DNA of 64,000 nucleotides from Streptomyces sp. R41 (GTDB lineage Bacteria; Actinomycetota; Actinomycetes; Streptomycetales; Streptomycetaceae): contig NZ_CP163443.1 in NCBI RefSeq assembly GCF_041053055.1, positions 2,790,001 through 2,854,000 on the forward strand. The letters run 5' to 3'. Each line of letters begins with the position of its first letter. Within the stretch, counting starts at the first letter, position 1. The notes beneath the pieces are model-generated. The model was not told the DNA's origin, ran no database searches, and saw nothing but the letters and a program-made list of their open reading frames with translations. Below are positions 17,507 through 26,450 of this stretch, in pieces. Both the position numbers and the translations under genes were made by a program.

Positions 17507-18085
17507 CTACAGGTGCGGCAGGATCGCGGGCATCAGGTCCTGGAACGTACGGCCGTTGGCCGGCGTGCCGAGGGCCGTCATCTGCCAGCCCGCGCCCGCG
17601 CGGTGCACCTTCGCCATGATCTGAGCCGTGTACTGTCCGCCGCCCGCGAGCGTGTAGCGGGCGAGCTCCTGGCCGTTGGTCTCGTCGACCAGACGGCAGA
17701 ACGCGTTCTGCACTTCCTGGAACGTCTGGCCCGTGAAGGAGTTCACGGTGAAGACGATCTGGTCGATGTGGACCGGGATGCGCTGCAGATCGACGAGGAT
17801 GGCCTCGTCGTCGCCGCCTTGGCCCACACCGCCGACCAGGTTGTCACCCGTGTGCCGTACGGAGCCGTCGTCGCTGACGAGGTGGCGGAAGAACACCACG
17901 TCGACGGGCTGCTTGTCCGCGAACAGCACAGCGGAGGCGTCGAGGTCGATCTCCCGGGTGCGCGAGCCGAACAGGCCGCGCCGGGGGGCCGCCTGCCAGC
18001 CGAGCCCCATGCGCACCGCGGTCAGGGTGCCCCCGTCGTTCTTCTGCAGACTGATGGCCTGACCCTTGGTCATGTTGACCGTCAC
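17507..18085 (-). CDS. terD: TerD family protein (tellurium/stress resistance)
   Basis: A 192-residue full-length TerD protein: MTKGQAISLQKNDGG at the N-terminus, LFADKQPVDVVFFRHLVSDDGSVRHTGDN with the calcium-binding acidic cluster (DDGS, GDN, GGDDEAILVDLQRIP) and INSFTGQTF-type strands (VNSFTGQTFQEVQNAFCRLVD). TerD proteins bind calcium in a beta-sandwich and are linked to tellurite, phage and oxidative stress responses, often with TerC. GTG 18083-18085 is chosen because a GAGGGGA lies 7 bases upstream and conservation begins at VTVNMTKGQ. The TerD fusion gene follows on the same strand. Confidence 0.95.
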   Translation of the reverse strand: MTVNMTKGQAISLQKNDGGTLTAVRMGLGWQAAPRRGLFGSRTREIDLDASAVLFADKQPVDVVFFRHLVSDDGSVRHTGDNLVGGVGQGGDDEAILVDLQRIPVHIDQIVFTVNSFTGQTFQEVQNAFCRLVDETNGQELARYTLAGGGQYTAQIMAKVHRAGAGWQMTALGTPANGRTFQDLMPAILPHL

Positions 18086-18178
18086 GCGCTGTTCCCCTCT
18101 CGAACTGTCCCCTGTTGCCGCGGAGTCCGCGGATGACCAGAACCCTACGCAGCGGCACTGACAGTGCCGAACCCTGGG

Positions 18179-18212
18179 GCGCGCTTTGTGTCGGTCTTGC
18201 AACACAGCGCGC
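18179..18212 (-). terminator. Imperfect hairpin terminator after uvrB
   Basis: A stem of seven GC-rich pairs plus four more beyond a two-base bulge spans 18179-18212, between the uvrB stop and the terD start. Confidence 0.5.
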
Positions 18213-18245
18213 ATATGCCGAGGTCCGGCACGGCCCGCGAAGGCG

Positions 18246-20375
18246 TCAGGCCAGGCCTGCCTCCTTCATCTGGCGCAGCTCCTTCTTCATCTCGGAGACC
18301 TCGTCGCGCAGCCGGGCCGCGATCTCGAACTGGAGATCGGCCGCGGCGGCGCGCATCCGCTCCGTCATCTCCTCGATCTGCCCGGCGAGTTCGGCCACGG
18401 GGCGGTCGGTCGGGACCGTCTCCTTGGCCTTGCCCTTGGCGGACTTGGCCGCCTTGCCGCTGAGCGAGGGCACGGGGGCTTTGGCGCCCTTGCCATCCTT
18501 GCCCTTGCGGTAGCCCGAGCCGAGCAGCTGCTCTGTGTCGACGTCCTCGCGGGCGATCTGCGCGACGATGTCGTTGATCTTCTTGCGGAGGGGTTGCGGG
18601 TCGATGCCCCGCTCCGTGTTGTACGCGACCTGCTTCTCCCGGCGCCGGTTGGTCTCCTCGATGGCCTTCTCCATCGCCGGTGTGATCTTGTCGGCGTACA
18701 TGTGGACCTGCCCGGACACATTGCGCGCCGCGCGGCCGATGGTCTGGATCAGTGAGGTGCCCGAGCGCAGGAAGCCCTCCTTGTCGGCGTCGAGGATCGA
18801 CACCAGGGAGACCTCGGGCAGGTCGAGGCCTTCGCGGAGGAGGTTGATGCCGACCAGGACGTCGAACTCGCCCGCGCGCAGTTCGCGCAGCAGCTCGACG
18901 CGGCGCAGGGTGTCGACGTCGCTGTGCAGATAGCGCACCTGGATGCCGAGCTCCAGGAAGTAGTCGGTGAGGTCCTCGGCCATCTTCTTGGTGAGCGTGG
19001 TGACCAGGACGCGCTCGTCCTTCTCGGTGCGCTTGCGGATCTCGTGCACCAGGTCGTCGATCTGACCCTGGGTGGGCTTGACGACGACCTCGGGGTCGAT
19101 CAGGCCGGTGGGGCGGATGATCTGCTCGACGAAACCGTCCCCGCGGGAGAGCTCGTACTTGCCCGGAGTTGCCGACAGGTACACGGTCTGGCCGATGCGC
19201 TCCTGGAACTCCTCCCACTTCAGGGGGCGGTTGTCGAGCGCGGAGGGCAGCCTGAAGCCGTGGTCGACGAGCGTGCGCTTGCGGGAGGCGTCGCCCTCGT
19301 ACATCGCGCCGATCTGGGGAACGGTGACGTGCGACTCGTCGATGACGAGCAGGAAGTCGTCCGGGAAGTAGTCGATCAGTGTGTTCGGCGGGGAGCCGGG
19401 GTCGCGGCCGTCGAAGTGCATCGAGTAGTTCTCGACGCCGGAGCAGGAGCCGATCTGGCGGAGCATCTCGAGGTCGTACGTCGTCCGCATGCGCAGGCGC
19501 TGGGCTTCCAGGAGCTTGCCCTGCTTCTCCAGCTCGGCGAGGCGCTCCCCCAGCTCCTTCTCGATGTCGTTGACCGCGCGCTCCATGCGCTCGGGGCCCG
19601 CCACGTAGTGGGAGGCGGGGAACACATAGATCTGGTTGTCGTCGCTGATGACCTCGCCGGTGAGCGGGTGCAGCGTGGAGAGGGCCTCGATCTCGTCGCC
19701 GAACATCTCGATGCGGACGGCCAGCTCTTCGTAGACCGGGAAGATCTCGATGGTGTCGCCACGGACCCGGAAGGTGCCGCGCGCGAACGCCACGTCGTTG
19801 CGCGTGTACTGGATGTCGACGAAGCGGCGCAGCAGGTCGTCGCGGTCGATCTCGTCGCCGACCTTGAGCGAGACCATCCGGTCCACGTACTCCTGCGGCG
19901 TACCGAGGCCGTAGATGCAGGAGACCGAGGCGACCACGACGACGTCACGGCGGGTCAGCAGCGAGTTGGTCGCGGAGTGACGCAGGCGCTCGACCTCCTC
20001 GTTGATCGAGGAGTCCTTCTCGATGTAGGTGTCCGACTGCGGGACGTACGCCTCGGGCTGGTAGTAGTCGTAGTACGAGACGAAATACTCGACGGCGTTG
20101 TTCGGCAGCAGCTCGCGGAACTCGTTGGCCAGCTGGGCGGCCAGGGTCTTGTTCGGGGCCATCACCAGGGTGGGGCGCTGGAGCTTCTCGATCATCCACG
20201 CCGTGGTGGCGGACTTGCCGGTGCCGGTCGCGCCCAGCAGAACGACATCCTTCTCACCTGCGCGGATGCGCTTTTCCAGCTCGGCGATGGCCGTGGGCTG
20301 GTCACCGCTTGGCTGGTAGGGGCTGACGACCTCGAAGGGCGCCACCGAACGTTCGATCTTGGATACGGGCCGCAT
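18246..20375 (-). CDS. uvrB: Excinuclease ABC subunit B
   Basis: UvrB is the damage-verification helicase-like subunit of nucleotide excision repair; UvrA loads it and it recruits UvrC. The 709-residue product has Walker [11 protein letters not shown] (near residue 45), the DNA-clamping beta-hairpin region [20 protein letters not shown] Walker B, helicase motif [16 protein letters not shown], and a C-terminal coiled-coil UVR motif ([20 protein letters not shown]). ATG 20375 ([24 protein letters not shown]) is preferred over the upstream in-frame GTG/ATG at 20405 by conservation. The MHYT gene ends 40 bases upstream on the same strand, so some readthrough is possible. Confidence 0.97.
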   Translation of the reverse strand: MRPVSKIERSVAPFEVVSPYQPSGDQPTAIAELEKRIRAGEKDVVLLGATGTGKSATTAWMIEKLQRPTLVMAPNKTLAAQLANEFRELLPNNAVEYFVSYYDYYQPEAYVPQSDTYIEKDSSINEEVERLRHSATNSLLTRRDVVVVASVSCIYGLGTPQEYVDRMVSLKVGDEIDRDDLLRRFVDIQYTRNDVAFARGTFRVRGDTIEIFPVYEELAVRIEMFGDEIEALSTLHPLTGEVISDDNQIYVFPASHYVAGPERMERAVNDIEKELGERLAELEKQGKLLEAQRLRMRTTYDLEMLRQIGSCSGVENYSMHFDGRDPGSPPNTLIDYFPDDFLLVIDESHVTVPQIGAMYEGDASRKRTLVDHGFRLPSALDNRPLKWEEFQERIGQTVYLSATPGKYELSRGDGFVEQIIRPTGLIDPEVVVKPTQGQIDDLVHEIRKRTEKDERVLVTTLTKKMAEDLTDYFLELGIQVRYLHSDVDTLRRVELLRELRAGEFDVLVGINLLREGLDLPEVSLVSILDADKEGFLRSGTSLIQTIGRAARNVSGQVHMYADKITPAMEKAIEETNRRREKQVAYNTERGIDPQPLRKKINDIVAQIAREDVDTEQLLGSGYRKGKDGKGAKAPVPSLSGKAAKSAKGKAKETVPTDRPVAELAGQIEEMTERMRAAAADLQFEIAARLRDEVSEMKKELRQMKEAGLA

Positions 20376-20415
20376 GGAATCCACCGTACGACCCCGCACT
20401 GACAACCGGGCCGGA

Positions 20416-21282
20416 TCACCAGCTCTGCGGGGTGCGGGAGCTGCGGTGCCGCTGGTTCCGCTCGGCGCCGGACGGAGGACGGCGGCCGGGGTGCGGGGCG
20501 GCGGGGTGGGCCGGAATGCCGGGCCGGTTCTCCGTGGGGGTCCAGTCGGGCTTTCCCATGACCATCATCGGGTCGAACATCACGACGACGCCCGCCAGAC
20601 ACAGGAAGGCCAGGGGGCCGATCATCATGGGCGCGAGCAGGGCGGCGGGCGAGTCGCCCCCAGGGGTGCTGGACGCGCCGTGGAGATGGACGCTGAGGGC
20701 GGCCATGCCCGTGTAGTGCATGCCGCTGACGGCGAGTCCCATGACGAGACTGGCGCCCACACTCCAGAGAAATCCTCGCACTTGTCCCGCCGCCCACAGG
20801 GCGGCCGTGGCGGCCACGACGGCAATGACGACCGAGGCGGAGACGGTGAGGGTGTTGTATTCGAGTTTCCCGTTGAGGCGCATGCCGGCCATGCCCAGGT
20901 AGTGCATCGACGCGACCCCCAGGCCGGTGATGGTGCCCCCGGTGAAGAGTGCCGTTCCGCGGGCGCCGCGGTAGCCGACGATGAAGATCCCGATGCCGAC
21001 CATCACGATGGCCACGCCCAGGCTCGCGAACGTCGTCGGCTTGTCGTAGTGGATCGGGGTCTCCTTGACCGTGAACCCCATCATCGCGATGAAGTGCATG
21101 GTCCATATCCCCGAGCCGATCGCGGCCGAGCCGAGCGCCAGCCAGCCGGCGCGCCAGGAGCGGGCGACGAGCATCGATCTGGTGGTGCAGCGCAGCCCCA
21201 GTGCTCCGCCCAGGCAGGCCATGAGATAGGCCACCAGCGGTGTGACGAGTCCGTAAGTGAAGCCGTCGACCGTGCCCTGCAT
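20416..21282 (-). CDS. MHYT-domain integral membrane sensor protein
   Basis: A 288-residue protein with seven predicted helices forming an MHYT domain. The repeated metal-binding motif appears three times as [24 protein letters not shown] and [12 protein letters not shown], each combining Met-His with hydrophobic and small residues in a way suggested to bind copper and sense oxygen, CO or NO. The proline-rich cytoplasmic tail (about 50 residues, [14 protein letters not shown]) carries no GGDEF, EAL or kinase domain, so any output must go through a partner. ATG 21282 has GAAGGG about 10 bases upstream. Its position before uvrB is probably incidental. Confidence 0.9.
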   Translation of the reverse strand: MQGTVDGFTYGLVTPLVAYLMACLGGALGLRCTTRSMLVARSWRAGWLALGSAAIGSGIWTMHFIAMMGFTVKETPIHYDKPTTFASLGVAIVMVGIGIFIVGYRGARGTALFTGGTITGLGVASMHYLGMAGMRLNGKLEYNTLTVSASVVIAVVAATAALWAAGQVRGFLWSVGASLVMGLAVSGMHYTGMAALSVHLHGASSTPGGDSPAALLAPMMIGPLAFLCLAGVVVMFDPMMVMGKPDWTPTENRPGIPAHPAAPHPGRRPPSGAERNQRHRSSRTPQSW

Positions 21283-21533
21283 GCGCGGCTGCCCTTCCCG
21301 CCCTGTTGCTCCTGAAATTCCCTGAAATGCCCCCGCCCTCAGGACCGCAAGAGCGGACAGGGTCGAGGCAGAGAGTATGACTCCCACCGGAATGGTCGAA
21401 CGATTTTCCGGCAAAGAATCACGGCCTCGCCCCACTTGTGCGGCGCCAGTGAGCGGACTTGGACAACTCCATTCAATCTGTGGCCATCTCGCACCCCTCC
21501 TCCATTGACTCTCTGCTGTCACTCTTGTGCTGT

Positions 21534-21545
21534 CAGTGATCACTG
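21534..21545 (+). promoter_or_regulatory. Palindromic operator candidate before the glycerophosphodiesterase
   Basis: A perfect 12-bp palindrome, CAGTGATCACTG, lies 16 bases upstream of the ATG at 21562, overlapping where the -10/transcription start would be. A TTGACT at 21505-21510 could be the -35 element. This layout suits repression. Confidence 0.4.
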
Positions 21546-21561
21546 GACGCGAGGAGAAGGA

Positions 21562-22431
21562 ATGCACGCGCGCGTTGCCGCAGCCACGACCGCCGCGCTT
21601 CTAGGGGGCGCTGTTGTGATACTCCCCAGCCCGCACGCCCGAGCCGGGTCCCAGAGCACCGGGCCGGTGATCGTCTCCCACCGCGGCGCCTCCGCCTATG
21701 CGCCCGAAAACACCCTGGCCGCCATCGACAAGGCGGCCGCGATGGGGTTCACCTGGGTCGAGAACGACGTCCAGCGCACCAAGGACGGTGAACTCGTCGT
21801 CCTCCACGACGCCACGCTGGCGCGTACGACCGACGTCGAGACGGTCTATCCCCACAGGGCGCCCTGGAAGGTCAAGGACTTCACCGCCGCGGAGATCGCT
21901 CGCCTGGACGCCGGGAGCTGGTTCAGCCACCGGTACGCGGGCGCGCGCGTGCCGACACTGAAGCAGTACATGAACCGCGTTTCGCACAATCATCAGAAGC
22001 TCGTCCTGGAGATCAAGAACCCCGATCTTTATCCCGGCATCGAGCGGCAGACGCTCAAGCTCCTGAGCAACGAGGGCTGGCTCGATCCGGCGCATCTCAG
22101 GAGCAGCCTGCTCGTCCAGAGCTTCAGCGCGGACAGCGTTCGAACGGTCCACGATCTGCGCCCGGGCATCAGGACGGCCTTCCTGGGCAAACCGTCGATC
22201 GCGCAGCTCCCCCAGTACGCCCGATTCGCCGATCAGATCAACTCGGATCACACCTCGCTCTCGTCCGGCTACATCTCGGCGGTCCACGGGTTCGGCGGAC
22301 CGCACGGCAGTCCGATGAAGGTCTTCGCCTGGACCGTGGATGACGCGAACACCGCCCGGCGCCTGACCGGATTCGGCGTGGACGGCATCATCACGAACGT
22401 GCCCGACGTCATCAGGACGACATTGCGGTAG
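21562..22431 (+). CDS. Secreted glycerophosphodiester phosphodiesterase
   Basis: A 289-residue GDPD-family enzyme with an N-terminal signal peptide (MHARVAAATTAALLGGAVVILPSPHARA). The TIM-barrel catalytic motifs are complete: IVSHRGASAYAPENTL with the HR and E residues, WVENDVQRTKDGELVVLHDATLARTT with metal-binding ExD and the catalytic HD, and C-terminal FAWTVDDANTARRLTGFGVDGIITNVPD. It releases glycerol-3-phosphate from glycerophosphodiesters outside the cell, supplying phosphate and carbon. ATG 21562 has a close GAGAAGGA. A strong terminator follows, so it is monocistronic; phosphate control is plausible but no PHO box was identified. Confidence 0.95.
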   Translation: MHARVAAATTAALLGGAVVILPSPHARAGSQSTGPVIVSHRGASAYAPENTLAAIDKAAAMGFTWVENDVQRTKDGELVVLHDATLARTTDVETVYPHRAPWKVKDFTAAEIARLDAGSWFSHRYAGARVPTLKQYMNRVSHNHQKLVLEIKNPDLYPGIERQTLKLLSNEGWLDPAHLRSSLLVQSFSADSVRTVHDLRPGIRTAFLGKPSIAQLPQYARFADQINSDHTSLSSGYISAVHGFGGPHGSPMKVFAWTVDDANTARRLTGFGVDGIITNVPDVIRTTLR

Positions 22432-22448
22432 CGCTACGCGGCTCTCTC

Positions 22449-22488
22449 GCCCGTGGTGCGGACATGTGCCCGCGTCCGCACCACGGGC
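22449..22488 (+). terminator. Strong hairpin terminator after the glycerophosphodiesterase
   Basis: A 15-bp perfect stem (arms 22449-22463 and 22474-22488, 10-nt loop), 17 bases after the stop, followed by GTTGT. Confidence 0.85.
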
Positions 22489-22519
22489 GTTGTCAGTGGC
22501 GGGCCGTACGGTGGATCGC

Positions 22520-23074
22520 ATGGACAGCCATGGGCAGTACGAGCAGCAGGTCGTGTGGACCGTCGTCGGCACGGACATCGGTCCGCTGCTGCTGGCGGCG
22601 ACACGCGACGGCCTGGTGAACGTCGTCTTCCACGCCACGGACGAGGTACGCGACAAGGCGCTCGACCGACTCGCGTCCCGTCTGGGCGCCGAGCCCGCCG
22701 AGGCACCCGAGTCGCCTCTGCTGGCCGAGGCGATACGTCAGGTCACGGCGTACTTCGCCGGCGAGCGACGCGACTTCGAACTGCCGCTGGACTGGTCGCT
22801 GATCTCCGGGTTCAACCGTCAGGTGCTGCGCGAGCTTGCGTCCGGCGTTCCGTTCGGCGCGGTCGTGGGCTATGGCGACCTGGCCGGGCGGGTCGGCCAG
22901 CCGGGCGCGGCGCAGGCCGTGGGCGTGGCCATGGGCTCGAATCCGCTGCCGGTCGTCGTGCCGTGCCACCGGGTGGTCGAGAGCGACGGCGGTATCGGCG
23001 GGTTCGGGGGCGGCCTGGAGACGAAGCGGAAGCTGCTCGCGCTGGAGGGAGTGCTTCCGGAGCCGCTGTTCTGA
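22520..23074 (+). CDS. ogt: Methylated-DNA--protein-cysteine methyltransferase
   Basis: A 184-residue suicide alkyltransferase that takes the methyl group from O6-methylguanine (and O4-methylthymine) onto its own cysteine. The active-site PCHRVV is present near residue 145, preceded by the DNA-binding helix segment (VPFGAVVGYGDLAGRVGQPGAAQAVGVAMGSNP) and followed by GGIGGFGGGLETKRKLLALEG. The N-terminal RNase H-like domain lacks the Ada zinc cysteines, so this is the Ogt/AGT class. ATG 22520 is chosen over the in-frame CTG/ATG at 22466, which lies inside the preceding terminator. Monocistronic repair gene. Confidence 0.95.
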   Translation: MDSHGQYEQQVVWTVVGTDIGPLLLAATRDGLVNVVFHATDEVRDKALDRLASRLGAEPAEAPESPLLAEAIRQVTAYFAGERRDFELPLDWSLISGFNRQVLRELASGVPFGAVVGYGDLAGRVGQPGAAQAVGVAMGSNPLPVVVPCHRVVESDGGIGGFGGGLETKRKLLALEGVLPEPLF

Positions 23075-23232
23075 CGGCTCTCCCGAGAGACGGGGGCCGG
23101 TGCCGCACAGCTGAGCCGGTGCCCAGATCCCGTTTCGCATCCCATTCCGCCGCGTCCCTGGGCCTCGCCGCGTGCCTGCTGATGCCGCTGGGTGGGTCGG
23201 CTTCGGGGCGTCGCCGTCGGTGAGAAATGGTG

Positions 23233-23585
23233 TCAGAGGCTGATGTGGTACGCCTTGCGGAGTGTCTCGTGCACGGTCCAGGTGGTGCGGTCGCCCTCGC
23301 GCAGGATCGCCGCGTCGCCGGGGCCCACCTCGATGACGTCGCCGCCCTCGTGGCGCGGCCGCTGACGACGACGAAGAGTTCGTTCGCCTCCGTGTCGGTC
23401 ACCACGCCGGGCGTGATCTGCCAGATGCCGCGCAGTTGCTTGCCGTCGGCCGACTCCCACAGCACCTTGCCCGTCACAACCGGGTCGCCGGAGACGATCT
23501 GAGCCGGGTCCAGGGGCTCCGGTTCGAGCTCGGCGTCGGGAATGTGTACGGCGAAGGACGGGGTGGCCTGGGTGTTCGTCGTCAT
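23233..23585 (-). pseudogene. Cupin-domain protein, frameshifted
   Basis: Two frames together encode one small cupin (about 110-115 residues). The first frame runs MTTNTQATPSFAVHIPD to ANELFVVVSGRAT from ATG 23585. The second frame continues EGGDVIEVGPGDAAILREGD to TVHETLRKAYHISL, ending at 23233. The switch is near 23340-23355, between GRAT and EGGD, where relatives have a few extra residues. A short deletion not divisible by three, possibly between CACG repeats, explains both the shift and the missing residues. A sequencing error would not remove those residues. The family (DUF861-like, EutQ-like) has no assigned reaction. It is divergent from fdhA. Confidence 0.8.
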
Positions 23586-23719
23586 GAGCGGTCACCTTAA
23601 GGGCATTCGAGAAAGACCTCACGCGGAGGGTGGCCGGAACGCGCGGCCGGTAGCAGACTCCGCCCTGCGCACAGCCGCTGGCATCCGAAGTCACGGAGCC
23701 GAAGGGACGGCGATCACGC

Positions 23720-24952
23720 ATGAGCGGAAGCGGAAACAGGGCAGTCGCGTATCTCAAGCCGGGTGCGGTGGAGGTCAGGACCATCGACCATCCGACGCTT
23801 GAACTGCAGGACGGGCCGGGAGTGGCCCCCGAGAACGTCGGTCGCAAGTGCCGGCACGGGGTCATTCTCAAGGTGCTCGCCAGCAACATCTGCGGAAGTG
23901 ACCAGCACATGGTGCGCGGCCGTACGACCGCGCCCGAGGGGCTGGTCCTCGGCCACGAAATCACCGGAGAGGTACTGGAACGCGGCCCGGACGTCGAGTT
24001 CATCGAGGTCGGGGACATCGTCTCGGTGCCGTTCAACATCGCCTGCGGGCGGTGTCGTAACTGCAAGGAACGGAAGACCGGTATCTGCCTGAACGTGAAC
24101 CCGGCACGTCCCGGGGCGGCCTATGGCTATGTCGACATGGGCGGCTGGGTCGGCGGTCAGGCCGAGTACGCCATGGTCCCGTACGCGGACTTCAACTTGT
24201 TGAAGTTCCCCGACCGCGACCAGGCGCGCGAGAAGCTCCTGGACCTGACCATGCTGTCGGACATCTTCCCGACCGGCTTCCACGGTGCGGTCACCGCGGG
24301 CGCCGGGGTCGGTTCGACGGTGTACGTCGCCGGAGCGGGCCCGGTCGGTCTGGCCGCCGCCGCGTCGGCGCAGCTCCTTGGGGCCGCCGTCGTCATCGTC
24401 GGGGATCTCAACGCCGAACGCCTGGCCCAGGCAAGGAGTTTCGGCTGCGAGACCGTCGACATCTCACGTGGCAGCGTGGAGGACCAGATCGCGCAGATCC
24501 TCGGTGAACCCGAGGTCGACGCGGCCGTCGACGCGGTCGGCTTCGAGGCCCGGGCCCACGGCCCGAACGCCCAGGAGGCACCCGCGACCGTCCTCAACTC
24601 GCTGATGGGCATCACGCGCGCGGGCGGCGCCCTGGGCATCCCAGGGCTGTACGTCACGGACGACCCCGGCGGGATCGACCAGGACGCGCGGACCGGGACG
24701 CTGAAGGTGCGGCTCGGTCTGGGGTGGGCGAAGAGCCATCACTTCACCACGGGCCAGTGCCCGGTGATGCGGTACCACCGGGGGCTGATGAAGGCGATCC
24801 TGCACGAGCGCGTGCACATCGCCAAGGCGGTCAACGCGACCGTGATCGGCCTGGAGGACGCACCGCGCGGCTACGCCGAGTTCGACCAGGGCGCCAGCCG
24901 CAAGTACGTACTCGATCCGCATGGGGCGCTGGAGGGCGTGCGGCCTGTCTGA
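23720..24952 (+). CDS. fdhA: Formaldehyde dehydrogenase, glutathione-independent
   Basis: A 410-residue zinc alcohol-dehydrogenase-family enzyme that oxidises formaldehyde with tightly bound NAD+. Catalytic zinc ligands are in NICGSDQHMVRG and LVLGHEITGE; the structural zinc site is CGRCRNCKERKTGIC. The Rossmann fold is visible as VYVAGAGPVGLAAAASAQLLGAAVVIVGD. The long specific segments YGYVDMGGWVGGQAEYAMVPYADFNLLKFPD and HHFTTGQCPVMRYHRGLMKAI match the Pseudomonas-type enzyme rather than the mycothiol-dependent one. It likely detoxifies formaldehyde from C1 catabolism. A terminator follows. Confidence 0.95.
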   Translation: MSGSGNRAVAYLKPGAVEVRTIDHPTLELQDGPGVAPENVGRKCRHGVILKVLASNICGSDQHMVRGRTTAPEGLVLGHEITGEVLERGPDVEFIEVGDIVSVPFNIACGRCRNCKERKTGICLNVNPARPGAAYGYVDMGGWVGGQAEYAMVPYADFNLLKFPDRDQAREKLLDLTMLSDIFPTGFHGAVTAGAGVGSTVYVAGAGPVGLAAAASAQLLGAAVVIVGDLNAERLAQARSFGCETVDISRGSVEDQIAQILGEPEVDAAVDAVGFEARAHGPNAQEAPATVLNSLMGITRAGGALGIPGLYVTDDPGGIDQDARTGTLKVRLGLGWAKSHHFTTGQCPVMRYHRGLMKAILHERVHIAKAVNATVIGLEDAPRGYAEFDQGASRKYVLDPHGALEGVRPV

Positions 24953-24971
24953 CCTCGCGCCTGTCTCCCGG

Positions 24972-25003
24972 AGGGGTGCTCCCGCACGCGTGGGAGCACC
25001 CCT
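24972..25003. terminator. Bidirectional terminator between fdhA and the VOC protein gene
   Basis: A 12-bp perfect stem (arms 24972-24983 and 24992-25003, 8-nt loop) between two convergent genes, with T-rich sequence after it on the fdhA side. Confidence 0.85.
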
Positions 25004-25018
25004 TCTCCGAGCAGAGGG

Positions 25019-25447
25019 TCACTCGTAGTGCCGTGCCTCGAAGACGTTTCCGTCCGGGTCGCGGAAGTAGAAGCTGCGCTTGGCCATCCCACGGGCGCCG
25101 TAGGAGTCGTACGAGAAACCTGAGAGGGGGACGGACCGCTCCTCCAGACGTGCCCGTAGCGCTTCGAAATCAGGCCCACTGAGGGACAGGCATACGTGGT
25201 TGACCGGGTGCCCGGCGCTGTCGGCGCCTCCGGGGACCACGTTCATGTACTCCGCCAGAGGGAGGGGTGCGAGGTCGAAAATGGTCTCTTCATTGAGGCG
25301 TACTGAGGGGAACGACGCCTTTCCGGCGGCGAATTCCGTGACCCTCAGAGGCTCCAGGCCCACCGCCTTCTCGTAGAAGTCGGCCGAGGCGACCGGATCG
25401 CGCACCCACAGGACGACATGGTCGAGACGCGTCGAGTTGTCCGTCAT
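25019..25447 (-). CDS. VOC-superfamily (glyoxalase/bleomycin-resistance) protein
   Basis: A 142-residue vicinal-oxygen-chelate protein: LDHVVLWVRDPVASADFYEKAVGL at the N-terminus with the first metal-binding histidine, NHVCLSLSGPDFEALRARLEE opening the second beta-alpha-beta-beta-beta module, and KRSFYFRDPDGNVFEARHYE at the end with the metal-binding glutamate. The metal ligand set looks complete (two His, one Glu). Substrate unknown: such stand-alone proteins include glyoxalases, dioxygenases and drug-binding proteins. ATG 25447 is the conserved start. Divergent from psuG. Confidence 0.88.
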   Translation of the reverse strand: MTDNSTRLDHVVLWVRDPVASADFYEKAVGLEPLRVTEFAAGKASFPSVRLNEETIFDLAPLPLAEYMNVVPGGADSAGHPVNHVCLSLSGPDFEALRARLEERSVPLSGFSYDSYGARGMAKRSFYFRDPDGNVFEARHYE

Positions 25448-25544
25448 GCCCCCAGGCTGGTGTCGTACGCCGCAGGTCGCAAGGGTTTGACCAGGCGCGC
25501 CGCCCGCCAGAGATGAGGAAAGACGACCGACAGGAGGCAGACGC

Positions 25545-26450
25545 GTGATCGTGGTGTCCGAAGAGGTGCGGGAGGCGCTCGACGCGCGCCGGCCGGTGGT
25601 AGCCCTGGAGTCGACGATCATCGCGCACGGGCTGCCCCGCCCGCGCAATCTGCAGGTCGCGCTGGAGCTGGAGGAGGTCGTACGACGGGAGGGCGCCGTC
25701 CCCGCGACGATCGCCGTGCTCGACGGGCGGCCCCATGTCGGTCTGGACAAGGAGCAGCTGGAACGGGTCGCGAACGAGGACGGGATCCGCAAGCTGGGTC
25801 ACCGCGATCTGCCGCTGGCGGTGGCGTCTGGTGCGAGCGGGGCGACGACCGTGTCCGCGACGGCGCTGCTGGCCGCCCGCGCGGGCGTACGGGTGTTCGC
25901 GACGGGCGGGCTCGGCGGGGTGCACCGGGAGTGGACGGTGACGCAGGACGAGTCGGCCGACCTGGGTCTGCTGGCGCGCACCCGGATCACCGTGGTCTGC
26001 GCGGGCGTGAAGTCGATCCTGGACGTGCCCGCGACGCTGCAGCGCCTGGAGACACTCGGCGTGGCGGTGGCGGGGTACGGCACGGAGCGCTTTCCCGGCT
26101 TCTATCTGTCGGACTCGGGGTATCCGGTGGACTGGACGCTGGACTCCCCCGAGCGGGTGGCGGATGTCATGCGGGCGCAGGACGCGCTGGACGCTCCCGA
26201 ATCGGCGCTCATCGTCGCGAACCCCGTCCCTGAGGAGGAGCAGCTCGATCCCGCGCTCCACGCGCGCGTGCTCGCCGACGCGCTGCACGCGTGCGAGGCG
26301 GAGGGCGTGACCGGGCAGGCCGTGACGCCGTTCCTGCTCGACTATCTGGTGCGGCACACCGACGGCGCCTCGCTGAGCGCCAACCTGGCGGCGGTGCGCG
26401 GCAACGTACGGCTCGCGGGGCGTATCGCGGCGGCCTGGGCCAGGGCGTGA
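25545..26450 (+). CDS. psuG: Pseudouridine-5'-phosphate glycosidase
   Basis: PsuG splits the C-C glycosidic bond of pseudouridine 5'-phosphate to uracil and ribose 5-phosphate, using manganese and a lysine imine. The 301-residue product has VVALESTIIAHGLPRPRNL with the catalytic Glu, PATIAVLDGRPHVGL, the Lys/Asp region KLGHRDLP, GASGATTVSATALLAARAGVRVFATGGLGGVH, and VVCAGVKSILDVPATLQRLETLGV with the catalytic lysine. GTG 25545 follows CAGGAGG with good spacing. The downstream kinase gene overlaps by 4 bases (GTGA), making a complete pseudouridine catabolic pair. Confidence 0.97.
   Translation: MIVVSEEVREALDARRPVVALESTIIAHGLPRPRNLQVALELEEVVRREGAVPATIAVLDGRPHVGLDKEQLERVANEDGIRKLGHRDLPLAVASGASGATTVSATALLAARAGVRVFATGGLGGVHREWTVTQDESADLGLLARTRITVVCAGVKSILDVPATLQRLETLGVAVAGYGTERFPGFYLSDSGYPVDWTLDSPERVADVMRAQDALDAPESALIVANPVPEEEQLDPALHARVLADALHACEAEGVTGQAVTPFLLDYLVRHTDGASLSANLAAVRGNVRLAGRIAAAWARA

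Noticed and set aside
18924..20402. 492-residue plus-strand frame across uvrB
   Set aside because: Shadow of uvrB on the other strand, no recognisable domain.
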